NCBI GenBank assembly: GCA_020137815.1
Contig: CM035351.1
Coordinates: forward strand, 866,065 to 930,064
Length of the DNA stretch: 64,000 bases
Direction: 5' to 3'
Origin: Hormiphora californensis
Lineage: Eukaryota; Ctenophora; Tentaculata; Cydippida; Pleurobrachiidae
In this document: positions 1 through 12,591 of the stretch, piece by piece
Layout of the letters: the number at the start of each line of letters is the position of its first letter
Numbering within the stretch: position 1 is the stretch's first letter
Program-made: the position numbers and the translations under genes
Notes under the pieces: model-generated
What the model was told of the DNA's origin: nothing
The model's input: only the letters and a program-made list of their open reading frames with translations
The model's database searches: none

Positions 1-618
1 TAGTGTAGACGATATATACGTCCAATTTTCCCATGGTCCTGTTCTCTAGAAGCTGTTTTTACTGTCCACCGAAGACGAATTGTATATTTTTTCAATTGAA
101 TGCAACAAAAAAAGCGGCGAATTCTAAAAAAGGTAACATCACGAACGAATATACACATGGGATATATCATATATCGAGTTAGAAACACAGCTATCTCTCA
201 CTGCACTCAATCGAGAAGAGATCAGAGTGAAAGTATAAAATCTCTTCCTATCTTCGCGGCCGGAGCTGAGCCTCATTATAATAGCTCGAGATTCGTTTTG
301 TTGGACATAGCTTCTATCCCGTGTCTCATGGCTCCAATCACGACGGAGCCCCCCAAATAAATACTGCATAAAATTTTAGGTGGAGTTAGAGGAGGAGGAG
401 GATGAACGATTAGAGCTGGTCGGATTCCACACATATTGTTTATTCTGGAGAGCGTGGGGATAGATTGATCTCCTCATTATAATCTGGCTGTCTGCATGTA
501 GATATATATATTTGTCTGTCATAGAGCACCCCATATCCATCCCATGTCTCCCTTCATTCTGTTTGTTTGTACAATATATTCCCGGGGGCGTGTCTCATGG
601 CTCCCCCTACTACTGGGG
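1..618. other. spacer downstream of the glutamate receptor gene
   Basis: I see no coding exon here. A 16-base stretch reading cgtgtctcatggctcc occurs twice, near 320 and near 590. This would hold the 3' untranslated region of the minus-strand receptor gene, whose stop codon is at 619, but I see no clear processing signal. Confidence 0.5.
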
Positions 619-3600
619 CTAGTGCGGACTCCGGGGAAGGGAGACATCGCTATCTGATGATATGTCCTGGGTGTCACTCATTTCCGGTGTCTCTGAGTAG
701 ATAAGACTGGACCTGGTGGACAGGGAGGCACCCTTCCGCCCCGGTTTTATCCGCCGTGCCAGCACACTGGCCCCATCATGGGAGCCATTTGTCATACGCT
801 CTAGAGTCCTGTCAAAAAGCTCCTGTTGCATTTGAACCTTGTCGTGTTGCACTGAAAGAGGGCGGGATTTCACCCGGGGTTTCGGCTCGTACAAGCTCCG
901 CCCACCCGGGAGAGATTTAGGTGCGATGTGACCCCTGAACCGGGGGTGTTTTAGACTGTCACTGTCAGAGGGAGAGAACTCGGAGCGGGGATACCGAGGA
1001 AGGGGGATGAAGGATCGATTGCTGTCCGATGGTTTCCGTATCGGCGTCTGAAAATATAAGGATCAGTAATATTATACGATGGGATAACTCTTTAATTACC
1101 GGACAGGAATGCTTCCTAAGCTTTTAAAAAGTTTACAAAACATACCTGGGGACTCTTTTGTAAGCACCGTGCTGATGGCTGAACACCGAGTGCTGTTTCT
1201 TGTGTAGTTTTGGGGTTGAACTCCACGGGGGTTATGTACTGGTGGTTCATCCTCACGGCCTCGGGTGGGGGATGATGCGGAGGATGGATACCATTTGAAC
1301 AGGGTCCAGGATAAGGGGGTTCCTCCCCTGCTATACCCTCGTCAGCTGTCCAGTTCTAAAGGTAAGTGGGGAAGTTGATGTTACAAAATTTCCCAGTGGG
1401 ATACGGTTTGGTTACTACGCATTGTCCCAGTGGAGATACATATCGAGTAGGCCTAATCTGATACATATCGCAATGGGTAATCTGATTATCTATACCTTGT
1501 ACTTGCAGTTTTGGTACTCAGGTCGTTTCCATATGTAGAAGAACCTATATTTAACTGCATTCCAGAAGGAAGTCTTGAACCTCTTCATATCCATTATACT
1601 CTCATAAAGCACCTCACCCAGTAGAATCGCCCCTGATACAGCAATAACCACAAAGAACGTATAGCAGAGACCGTAGATGTTTGCCAGATTGAGGGAGGAT
1701 GATTTCTGGGCTCTGCTCCGAGCAGCACAGTCACCCTTACTCCACTTCTTCCAGAGAGAGTCCAGCTCGTTCTGTTCGCTTAGTGTTAGCAGTGCGGCGT
1801 TGAAGGCCTCCAAGTAGGGGGAGAAGGGCGGGAATCCAAAGGCATACCTAGGAGAATATCTTGGTAACGAAATTACCCCTACCTTGCTTGCCTTACTACC
1901 TTGCTTGCCTCTACGAGGCGTAATTTCGTTACCAAGAGAATATGCTGAGTTATGCTTGATGTACTCACACATCTGACTACCCAATTATTACCCGCAGTTC
2001 CCATGACCCACACTACGCACTGGATGGTTACTTACCCGAAAGAAAACAGCTGCTCTCCTATAAGCTGGAGATCGCACGGCTTGGTGTTTGCCTCAAACGT
2101 TACAATAGCACCTCCATAAAAGAAAATGTAATCATCTCCCCGAGCCCTTTTGAAGCCTTCTTCAACTGAGTCAACTGTCACCATGCCCTTGTAGACAGCC
2201 TCTAGTTCGGGGGAGGTGGCTGAACCGAGGAGGATCTCAGCGTTAGTCCCCTTCACCGTACCCCACTGTATCTCGTCCTGACTGATCAGCTCAGTAATCG
2301 AGTTGATGCCACTCTGCATTCGTGTGACTGTCAGAAAGGCAGCCAAGTTAGCTGTGTACATTGCCGTTACAATCAGAATCATGAACCACCACATCGCTAG
2401 GATCACCCGGCCGGACATGTTTCGAGGGACGCCCTCGACGGGTCCAATGCTGAACAGACAGGCAGCTATCATCCACAGCGAGTTTCCGATGTTCATTAAT
2501 TCTGAAAGTGTACGTCACAATCACGGAAATCTCAATCACGTTCACGGGTAATTAATCACGTTCAGTAGAATAAGATCAAGAGAGAAAGAGAGACCAATTA
2601 CCTTCTCTGTTCTCGCTTGGATCTCTCAGGCGAGTTTCGAACAGACAGAGCTCTTCTTCCGAGTCTAGAGAGATCTCCTTGTTGCAACGGAACGCCTCAC
2701 ATGACTTACAGGAACACCGGAGAGCCGCGTGCATCCGCCGTCCGTAGAACCCAAACGGGGACATGTGATCATACAACCAGATGAGCAGCACCATCAAGAC
2801 AGCAAATGCCAAAATGGCATACCTGATCGAGAGAAATAATTCATTTAATATATCATACGGTTACGGTGTTACGGACAAAGCATTTCATAGCATTTTTCAG
2901 CTGTAGTCAACCCTCCTCAATATAAAAGGTTGCCCTCGTTTGCATACTCGATCACCTACCAAAGATCCACGTCAAACGGTTTCGTCCAGAAGAACGGATC
3001 GCTTTTAGATTCCTTGATCTTGGTCGTCATCACCAGGCCCGTATTATGGAAGGGCATGGAGAAATCCACGGCCTTCTCCCTGGCCTTGTTCATGGCAAAG
3101 TTGACGGCTCCAACGTCTATCTCTTGGTCCAGTAACATCTTGATGATTCCATTCCAGGTGCCGTTGGGGTTGGGTGATCCAAACTTCTTGTCAGCAGGTA
3201 ACATGGAACTCGTAGTCAAAGTCGAGGATATCAGATAGCTTCTCAACCTAGCTCTGAAAGGAGATTATTCAGCAACATGAAGCATGATAAATACCTCATC
3301 GAACGCAAAATGAAACATGATAAAGGGTTCATTGACTGTCACGTGAATAGAATCACAAATGTACCCTGATGTATGAATATTTTAGTGGTTCAATGTTCAT
3401 TGTAGAACTCTATTTGGGCCACATGAGGAACCAGGAACCGACCGAAACAAGTAAACAACCAATCAGAACTCGATATTTAGGTCACGTGACTGGTTATTAG
3501 CCAATCAGGGACCAGTATTTCCCCCATCATCATACCTATACAAAGTCCGGTGAAACATTGTTTCTGAAGTTCCCTGTCGTTTTTGAAGGACTCTGAACAG

Positions 3601-6600
3601 TTCATATCGATTGAGATGAAGGGTGGTTCCTGAGTGACTCCAAGTTTTAGTAGGGTACCCTTTAGGGACTTGATGCTGCTGGTGGGTTTCTCCTTGCCCA
3701 TCTTGTTCCATATTATGGACTTGTTGGCCATTGCCAGTCCATCTTCCTTGTCCCAACTACCAACCTGAAAAGGCATGCTTTGGAATACAGGCCGTGTTCA
3801 CTGTTCGAACCTGCAAACAACAAGAGAATCACTAATTTAGCGGGCTTCTGGTTTTGTACTTACTTTGACCATGGCTTCCTTCTGAAAGTTGACAATGTCG
3901 TATCGTTTCTTTATTGGACCATGAAATTCGTCAAACACTTTCCGTCCAGTTACACCCTGGTAGTCCGTCTGAAGGAGTGATCGGGGATATTATCGGGTAT
4001 ATTATCGGGGATATTATCGGGGATATTATCGGGGATATTATCGGGGATATTATCCCCGGGATATCGGGTGACATGATATACCGAGGCGAGCCTTGGCAAC
4101 CAACCCTTGTTTTAAAAGGTCGGATTGATAGTCTCTGATACTGACCGCACACTTCACTCGATCAAATAATTAAACTTACATTTTGCATGTACTTGAGGAT
4201 GACTGGACCCAGCTCGTAGCCTCTAACGGGAGAGGACCAGAAATCCGTCTCGGGTTGTTTCACTTGCCAGTGGTCCTCGTAAATCAGTCTGTTGAGGGCG
4301 TCCGATATCACCCCCACCGCATCGTACGTCAAATACGCTCGGTTCTAAATAAGAGAAAGGATTTAATGAAACACTTCAAAAGTTCAGCATCGCGTTTAAA
4401 ATAGCATGCAAATAGCGGGCTAGTCGATGCAAGCTACTGCTTTGATGATGGATTTGTATGTCCCCCTGTTAAAGTAGTGGCTACTGTTATACTAATTACC
4501 ATGGTTACTGTACTAGTTACCATGGTTACTGAACTGGTTACCATGGTTACTGTTATACTAGTTACCATGGTTACTGTTATAATTACTGGTTTACCTTCAG
4601 GGGAAGGTACTCTTTAGTTTCTTCGCTCGGTACGATCCCTTCTGGGGAGAAGAGGGCAGGTGTATTTATGAGATGTCAGTCAAAATTAGGACGCAGTATA
4701 CACTGTATACTATACAGACAAGACCAACGGTAGTGCACTGATGAGTGATCTACAGAGTCATAATTGGAGGCATCATGGTGTTGGGTTGTTTAAGGGTACG
4801 CTAACCAAAATATTTTTTCGAGTGCAGGGAAATCTCTCACCGTAGGGTTGTAGGCCATGCCAAGGAGACCTCAAATATGCAATTTGAGCTGTCAAGTCGA
4901 ATTCATATTTTTGCTACAGCTGCTTGAAAAATGAACTGAAAATAAGTTTTTGGCATCTTAAAAATACATTTGTAAAGATAGGATCATAAAAATTTGTGGA
5001 TTTGAAGAGGACAAAAAGGTGAGTAGCCACAAAAAATTTTTTTGAAATCCGAGCTGATTTCCGGTCCTGAGATGGATTTCTTTTTTTTGACTTTAACGCC
5101 ATATTTGGCCAAGTTCCGAAAATATGTGAAAGCTGTAAATTGGTCAAAAGTTGCGTCTAACGATTCTCTAAGTGGCCATAAATTTTGGGCGTGTCCTTAT
5201 TTGAGATAAGCTGTACAGAGTTTTTTTTGTGAAAGCCGTCATTTCAGAAATAAATAAATTCCCTGTATCTCAAAAACGGCTGATCGTAGAGACCTGAGAC
5301 TATGCTTAAACGATTCAGAAGGTCCGATTTTGGGGGGGTCTTCTGAGAGACATTTTGCTCCTACTTCAACCGTTTTTGCTGTAATTGCGAAAAACAAAAA
5401 CCCATCTTCGCCATCGTGGATTTTTTGTGATTTTGTTTTTGATGATTATGGGGACCCATATGGACCAAATAGTGAAGGAATTAGCTTGTTAAACATTTTT
5501 CCATAGTTTCGGTCCTTTCTTAGCTAAAATTCCCTAATTACAGGATATTGGAGTTTAGCTTTTGCCCTTTTCATAGAATTTGTTTTTCGCAATTACAGCA
5601 AAAACGGTTGAAGTAGGAGCAAAATGTCTCTCAGAAGACCCCCCCCAAAATCGGACCTTCTGAATCGTTTAAGCATAGTCTCAGGTCTCTACGATCAGCC
5701 GTTTTTGAGATACAGGGAATTTATTTATTTCTGAAATGACGGCTTTCACAAAAAAAACTCTGTACAGCTTATCTCAAATAAGGACACGCCCAAAATTTAT
5801 GGCCACTTAGAGAATCGTTAGACGCAACTTTTGACCAATTTACAGCTTTCACATATTTTCGGAACTTGGCCAAATATGGCGTTAAAGTCAAAAAAAAGAA
5901 ATCCATCTCAGGACCGGAAATCAGCTCGGATTTCAAAAAAATTTTTTGTGGCTACTCACCTTTTTGTCCTCTTCAAATCCACAAATTTTTATGATCCTAT
6001 CTTTACAAATGTATTTTTAAGATGCCAAAAACTTATTTTCAGTTCATTTTTCAAGCAGCTGTAGCAAAAATATGAATTCGACTTGAGAGCTCAAATTGCA
6101 TATTTGAGGTCTCCTTGGCATGGCCTACAACCCTGCGGTGAGAGATTTCCCTGCACTCGAAAAAAATTTTTGGTTAGCGTACCCTTAAGTTGTTTTTATG
6201 TTGTAGAATGTAGGGCGGGAATTTCCTCTAGTATTGAAAATGTAAAAACGCTTCAAAAGTAGCGCAAAAGTGCTTTGGAGAGATTCGAGTTATGAAGCGA
6301 TTTGAAAATCATGGTATGCTGCTCATAGGGAGATGATTCTTGTTGTCATGACGACACACGGACTCACATACGGTGTTACGAATTGGCTACCTCCGGTTTG
6401 CCTTGTTAATCGGAGAAACACCTCAGTGCTATCAGGTGGTCCAGTGGGTATGAGTCCCAGGGTTCCTTGGACGTACATCTCAAACTCATTAGTGGTACTG
6501 TTGAACAGCTGGTGCTGCGGAGAGAGAGAGGATAATAATGTGAGTAACATTAGAAAGACAAAGCAATCAAGAAACATGTTGGTTGCCTAGCAACGTTTTA

Positions 6601-8757
6601 TTGATTGCCTATAGCAACATACCGCATCATTGGCAGTTGCATCAGTTACGAATCCATGCATATTCAGGTCCGACCATGCCCAGCTTCCATGGCTGTCTTG
6701 AGGATGGGCCTCGCAGTAACCGCTGTGCACATTCATAATCGTTATCCTCGTCTCACTGTCCTTTAGATTCTGGATCTGATCACTGTATAAGAGTGGAGCA
6801 AATTAAGTTGGCGACAATCAACTTATTTGCAGCTATTGAAAACCTGCGTGATCAAGGGTACGTGTTGTGATATTACTTACGTGACGTTTAGTTGGGTTAT
6901 GTTCTTGACAAGAGGAATCATCTCGTTAGCAACTATCTTGATTCTCCTATCATTAGAGTACCGCTGGAATGTCGTCAACCCATTGATACCTGCGGTTGAA
7001 ATAGAGTTAGACCCTGATTGATCGGATCCTGGATTCAGGTTGTTTTTCGGAAGTCTGAAAGAATCAAGTGAAGAGAGAGAATGGGAGTTCTCCCTCCCTC
7101 TCTCTCTCCCTCTCTCTCTCTCTCTCCCTCTCCCTCTCACACAGCCTGCATTTATATTCACTGAATATTATTCAGATCGTACCGTAGCTGTCCATGGAGC
7201 TGATGATGGCGATTCTGTTCCACTTCATGTGTTGCATGAGATCCAGCAGTGCCAGACTTTGAAACTCATCCAGGGGCTGCATGTGAAACAAATACTTGGA
7301 CCACAGGGCGTTCCTTAGAAACGGATCTGAAAATACAGGGCATTCCTTAGAAACGGATCTGAAAATACAGGGCGTTCCTTTGAAACGGATCTGAAAATCT
7401 GTTGTTAGCTTTTTGACTGGGATTGGATTCGGGTGAGGCCAGCCGGTCTTTGGATTTTTAGTCCACCATACCACGCCTAATTCTACAACACTTAAATTGT
7501 AGTAGCAGGATAGATTTAGTACATGTCCTAATTTCGACCCACATGAATATGCTATGTCAGCATTTGGGTTGTATTTGTTCATACTATTATTGAGTATTGA
7601 GGGGAGGTGCAACAGCACAACATTTGGGCCAAACTTAGAGTGAGCAAAGTCTGGCCTACTGTAAATTTCGTTTCATGTGAGGCAATCTAAAACTAAAAGG
7701 AAACGTACGTTTTAGCTTAGAAGTAAAAACGGAATTGAAAGATCTACTGCGACCCCCCCCCCCCCTAAACATCCCGGTAAATCGAGGTCCAAATTAGCAG
7801 GATCACTCACCGGTTGCTGTGGGCGCTATCATGGGAATTTGTAGCTCGCTGAGAATATAGGATGCTATGACAGCGTGGGATGAACGGAATGGTCCGACAA
7901 CCGCTGACACTTTTTGATTTACCAGCTCGAGAACTGAAAAATGGAGAGGGTTTTATAAAACAAGGGCAGAGGAATTCTGATACCTGTCTACTGAAGAGAG
8001 GGAGATAACTTTTCAAGGAGAAGCTCATATGTTTCTAGGCAGATAAAAAAGCAGCTTACCATTTCGTATGATGACAGGTAAAAAAGCAGCTTACCATTTC
8101 GTATGATGCCAGATAAAAAAGCAGCTTACCATTTCGTATGATGGCAGATGGAGATTCCTCAGCAGATTTCATGGACTTTATTAGTGGTTTCAGGATGGTT
8201 TGAGAGAGGAGAGTGTGGTTGTCATTCACATTCTCCACTGCCAACCTAAATGCACTCTCAACCTCGTTTAGTCCGGCGTGAGTTAACAAACCTGCAGGAA
8301 TATATAGACAGTTGATGAGAGCTTGGCTACCATCGGCATAAACCCCTGCCGAGGGGTTGGTTACGAAGTTACCCCTTGCCAGCACAAGCGAAGGTCTCCT
8401 GGCGACCTGAGCTAGGCACTTTAGAGGGGTTATTTCGTAACCAATGGGGAGCACCGCTGATGTAGATGCAGGTGTTGGAGTTGGCCTACCAGTAATTTTC
8501 ATTTGTATATTAGAATTAGAATCAATTAGAACCAGTTTGTCACAATACAAGGCTATTTATACGTAACAAATTAGGCTTCCGTTTGCTCATTACATGAACC
8601 GTGCTAGCCGCTCATAATAATCATTTATACGAACAATTAGTAGGGCAATTACAAACCAATTAAAGTGTTCACATAACATGTTATAATTACCTATTCGTAG
8701 TTCATTGGTGTATGCATTGCACAGTTGAAGAAGCAGGGGCAGGATAAGCAAGTGCAT
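619..8757 (-). CDS. ionotropic glutamate receptor, 17 exons (NMDA-receptor-like ligand-binding region)
   Basis: Ligand-gated cation channel subunit of the plasma membrane. Exons on the minus strand: 8757-8691, 8291-8130, 7933-7811, 7326-7183, 6989-6881, 6782-6623, 6514-6391, 4641-4595, 4344-4180, 3968-3864, 3764-3536, 3253-2960, 2822-2602, 2501-2036, 1847-1496, 1355-1146 and 1047-619. All junctions are GT-AG with matching phases, giving about 1,134 residues. The start codon opens a signal peptide (MHLLILPLLLQLCNA), followed by an amino-terminal domain (GLLTHAGLNEVESAF). Ligand-binding half 1 carries the carboxylate-binding Arg (AREKAVDFS, about R536). M1 is near 577-598, the pore loop is FSIGPVEG, M3 carries MYTANLAAFL (variant of SYTANLAAF), half 2 is about 710-855, M4 about 862-884, and there is a long Pro/Ser-rich cytoplasmic tail. 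Exon 12 has two one-base surpluses (after GAGCTA and in CATGTTACC/TGCTGAC); these are either assembly errors or real frame breaks. Family assignment is firm; subclass is uncertain. Confidence 0.9.
1860..1936. mobile_element. 77-bp inverted-repeat mini-element at the exon 15 acceptor
   Basis: The ends are inverted repeats (cttggtaacgaaattac / gtaatttcgttaccaag). The flanks repeat agaatat, or gagaatat if one G is shared, which looks like a 7-8 base target duplication. It lies in receptor intron 14, about a dozen bases upstream of the exon 15 acceptor. Related copies are at 8357-8444 and 45431-45490. Confidence 0.7.
3432..3523. repeat. fragment of a dispersed inverted-repeat element
   Basis: Nearly identical to the left end of the element at 36884-37556: starts caggaaccgaccgaa and includes aggtcacgtgactgg and the CCAAT-type motif ccaatcaggg. 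It lies in receptor intron 11 just beyond the exon 11 donor. Part of the same repeat is inverted near 34226-34283. Confidence 0.75.
3978..4064. repeat. 12-bp minisatellite in receptor intron 9
   Basis: About six copies of cggggatattat, one with cgggtatattat, directly upstream (minus-strand sense) of the exon 10 acceptor. Confidence 0.85.
4486..4590. repeat. short tandem repeat of ttaccatggttactg
   Basis: Four to five imperfect copies of a unit containing ttaccatggttactg, in receptor intron 7 next to exon 8. Confidence 0.7.
4794..6184. mobile_element. 1.39-kb palindromic element flanked by TTAA
   Basis: Two near-identical inverted arms of about 600 bp surround a spacer of about 175 bp. Termini are gggtacgctaacc / ggttagcgtaccc and both sides carry TTAA (4790-4793 and 6185-6188). 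A TTAA target is characteristic of piggyBac, but piggyBac ends usually read CCC...GGG and these read GGG...CCC, so the superfamily is open. The arms are so alike that each encodes the same 77-codon chance ORF. It fills most of receptor intron 7. No transposase is seen. Confidence 0.8.
7305..7396 (-). repeat. threefold duplication across the receptor exon 4 acceptor
   Basis: A unit of about 32 bp containing the intron end and first exon bases (minus strand ttttcag|atccgtttctaagg) is present three times in tandem. Only the innermost copy continues into the full exon 4. The other two offer decoy acceptors. Confidence 0.8.
8060..8150 (-). repeat. threefold duplication across the receptor exon 2 donor
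   Basis: The last exon 2 bases and the donor (minus strand catacgaaatg|gtaagctg) occur three times in tandem at a spacing of 30-40 bp, giving two decoy donors downstream of the real one. Confidence 0.8.
8357..8444. mobile_element. inverted-repeat mini-element in receptor intron 1
   Basis: Ends read ggttacgaagttacccct and aggggttatttcgtaacc. Same family as 1860-1936 and 45431-45490. Confidence 0.65.
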
Positions 8758-9130
8758 TATGTTATCTAAAGGATCTAGTTGTTCTCACTGCACTGCTGCC
8801 ACTTCGATCCAAGTTCACTGGTCATACGTCAACATGAACTAAACACTTTCTGTAGATTCTCATTACAAGAGAGATGAACACAGATTACAAGAGAGAGATG
8901 GACACACAGAGATATGTGGAACTAGAGAGAGATATGTGGAAGTAGAGAAGGATAAAACGAGATAGAAAGATGGAAAAGGAGAAGATCTCGCATAGAACCG
9001 GGAAATTGGCCGGCTGCAAGGCGCGGACCGAGCAGAGCAAATTGATTCTAATCGAAACTAAGCTAAGCTATTGAGAAGGAGAAGAAGTGTAGGAAAGAGA
9101 GGAAGGAGACAGAGAGACATAGAAAAATAA

Positions 9131-9132
<2 letters not shown>

Positions 9133-9204
<72 letters not shown>
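9133..9204. repeat. (GA)n microsatellite
   Basis: Uninterrupted ga dinucleotide run. Confidence 0.95.
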
Positions 9205-9208
<4 letters not shown>

Positions 9209-9360
9209 AGAGAAGGAGAGAGGAAGCGTTGGAAAGTGGGAGAGTAAAGCAGAAAAGACTACACGTGCATCATATGTGGAAGTGAGGAGAACGAGTTAGA
9301 GAGTGAGGTTGAACCGCGGTGAGAAAGTGACGAGAACTGAGAGAATCACAGAATGGAACT

Positions 9361-9483
<123 letters not shown>

Positions 9484-9601
9484 ATAGCTAACACGTACAC
9501 AGTGGACAGATTGTTGACTCTATTTAACTACTAAATGATATATATTTCTACCTGGAAAGCGCAGAGTCACACAAACAGTTGCAGCAAACTAAACACACAG
9601 C

Positions 9602-9675
9602 GGCCGACTTGACTAGCATAAAAGGCAGCGACTTGACTAGCATAAAAGGCAGCGACTTGACTAGCATAAAAGGCG
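9602..9675. repeat. 24-bp tandem repeat, three copies
   Basis: Three consecutive copies of cgacttgactagcataaaag plus gcag. Confidence 0.9.
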
Positions 9676-10011
9676 GTCCCCGTCCATGGCCGTGGATTGG
9701 GACATTAAGAAAATCCCATTGGTCTGTACAGACTCAAAGGTCGACAATGGTTTCCTCCAGGAAGGATGATGACGATAATCATACACTTTGAATGGAACAT
9801 GGTTACCATCGTTTGAAAATAATAATCAGGCACGTCATAAAATATTTACTCTCTAAATTTGGGTCTTGCCGGTTGAACAGAGATAGAATAGGGAGAGAGC
9901 GGGAGAGATCAATAAAAGAGGGCTCTCGATTGTCCGCGTCGTGATGATGATTATACAGCTGGACAGCCGGAAAACCGCCCCATTTATCACGAGGAAGAGG
10001 GTGAGAAGAAG

Positions 10012-10118
10012 AGCGAGAGAGAGAGAGTGAGAGAGAGAGAGAGAGAGGGAGAAAGAAAGAGAGAAAGAAAGAGGGAAAGAGAGAAAGAGAGAAAGAGAGA
10101 AAGAGAGAAAGAGAGAAA
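10012..10118. repeat. purine tract of ga and gaaa repeats
   Basis: ga repeats grade into gagaaa repeats. Confidence 0.9.
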
Positions 10119-11018
10119 TGATATATTATTTCTCATATATGTGTTCCCATGATGAACTACAATTTATCATTATCGTCATGTGTACATATGACCAGCTATT
10201 AATATTCCCTACTGTATCTCTAGTGGAGCGAGAGTGAAGGGATTGTTCTAATGATGCATTGTGCTAATGGTACATTGTTATCACGACATCACGATTGTGT
10301 GTGGTGTGAGAGGCGGCTCTGACCGGGTGTCCAGGTCGACAAAAATACAGTATCACAACATCGACAATGACCATTGAGGATCTCCTAAAGTGCCGGCGAA
10401 ATCGCTTTTAGCAATATCTACCCAGGCACTTTTAGGTGAAGATCAAAAGAATAAGGAGGATCCTAGCAAACTGATTAACTATTAGTTCTTGAACTGACGG
10501 AAAAGTTAGCTGATCATCAGAGGGCAACGAAAAAGTAATTTTGCTAGACTCTAGAGTCTGATCGCATCCTTCGATTGACAATCCCATGATGAACTAAGTA
10601 TGGTCTGGTCATACCAAAAAGCAGCCTGGTGGTTGAGAGTGGGAGCTGCACAAACAATGCATAACATGCCTATAAACTATGCGGAAGGATGCTTGTCGAG
10701 TAAGGCCACACTTGTAAGGTTTCACAGGGCACGTGAGTAATACAACCAACCATGTAGCTATGAGGGCTGGTTACACAACCATTATAGAACTCATCTCATG
10801 TGTTCAAGTAAACAACTCTGCATGTGGCCATGGTGTGTCGACCAGGTCATGTTAGTTATAAGTTTAGATATAGTATGACCCTGCTGCTGCTGTACTACAC
10901 TCTGCCATATCACACTACTGCGAGGTTGTAATTGCAAGCATGCAAATAAAATGATATCTGGGGGAATAGGAAAGCCATGGCACAGCCGTTATATATATAT
11001 ACGAGATTCCCAGCCCGG

Positions 11019-11021
<3 letters not shown>

Positions 11022-11107
<86 letters not shown>

Positions 11108-11108
11108 G
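11022..11108. repeat. (GA)n microsatellite
   Basis: ga dinucleotide run with one aa interruption. Confidence 0.95.
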
Positions 11109-11259
11109 AGAAAATGGGTAGAACGTATCGAAACACGTTGCACTATCATGAGCCTTATATTGGATTAGGGAATACTGCAGTAGCTTTGGGTAGATGTGTA
11201 GTACAAGCAAAAGTTGCACTCCCTTCAAGTACTACATACCACCATATGATGCTGAAATT

Positions 11260-11260
11260 T

Positions 11261-11294
<34 letters not shown>

Positions 11295-11319
11295 CCCCCT
11301 CTCTCTCTCACTCCTCCTC

Positions 11320-11388
<69 letters not shown>

Positions 11389-11398
11389 TTCTCTCCAT
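11260..11398. repeat. (CT)n microsatellite
   Basis: ct dinucleotide run with a few interruptions. With the (GA)n at 11022-11108 it forms an imperfect inverted pair. Confidence 0.95.
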
Positions 11399-12418
11399 CC
11401 CATAATATAAAAGCGGGGCGGGGGTATAAGCTGCCACATTGGACGGTGTAGGTGTATTACAAGAACAAGGCCTTACATATATAGCAGCAGCTCAAATATA
11501 AGTGAGATCTCGCTATAATGCTAGAGAGAGCCCTCCCCAATGGATGTACCTTACACAATATGTGTAAAGCTAGAGATAATCGTTCATTCTTTTCACTTTT
11601 CTTTCGGATTTCGGAACAATGGGAGGCGAACAATACTGCATGTACCCGGTACATTTCGCCTCTTTGAACTTTTGCATACGCAAGGAGTGCAGGGATCAAA
11701 CAAAAAAGGCTCAAGAGGTGATGATGAGATGCATCATCGTTCCTCCCACACCCTCTACCGTTTATAAAGAGCCAAATACCTCTATATCAACCCATGCTCA
11801 TAATATCCGCCTTCTACATACATGTGTGTGCTAGTACACAAGCATATCATCGCCCACTTGGCTCTCCCTTTTGCTCTCCCTTTTGTCCCGCTAACATAAT
11901 AACTAACTGTGCCCCTGTTTACAGGACCAGTGTGAAATGGACCTGCCGACTACGCCAGAACAGATCAGAAGGATAAAGGTAACTATTAGTAATTAGTAAA
12001 TTAGTAAACACTTACGCAAATCAAGCTGCTTTGAGGCGGTACATTATGGGGATACGAACCCGTGCAAAACAGATTTTGGCGTGTAAAAACTCTGTCGTTA
12101 ATGTCTTGCTAAATATCTCGGCTAATGCCGCGAGAAAGCAATCTCTCGAACAGAACTTGTTGTTCAGACTGCTGTTGGAATAATTGGAACGGCAGAACGG
12201 TTTAAAAAAACCATGACAGCATGAAGATCCTGGTACAAAAACTATTCTGAAGAACATTCATGAGAGCTAACTGATCAGTTTCTCTCGTCATTATATTCGG
12301 AATAAACAACTGATCTGAACGTCTCTTCTGTTCCTGGCACTAATTTCTTGATCTGATTGTATTTCTATGTCTCTCTCTTCTCTGAATATATATCGGCGAA
12401 GGTCAATCATCGATAAAC

Positions 12419-12591
<173 letters not shown>

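Noticed and set aside
4914-6064. Two identical 77-codon ORFs as a duplicated gene
   Set aside because: They are the same sequence in the two arms of the TTAA-flanked palindrome. No domain is seen, and identity follows from the arm symmetry.
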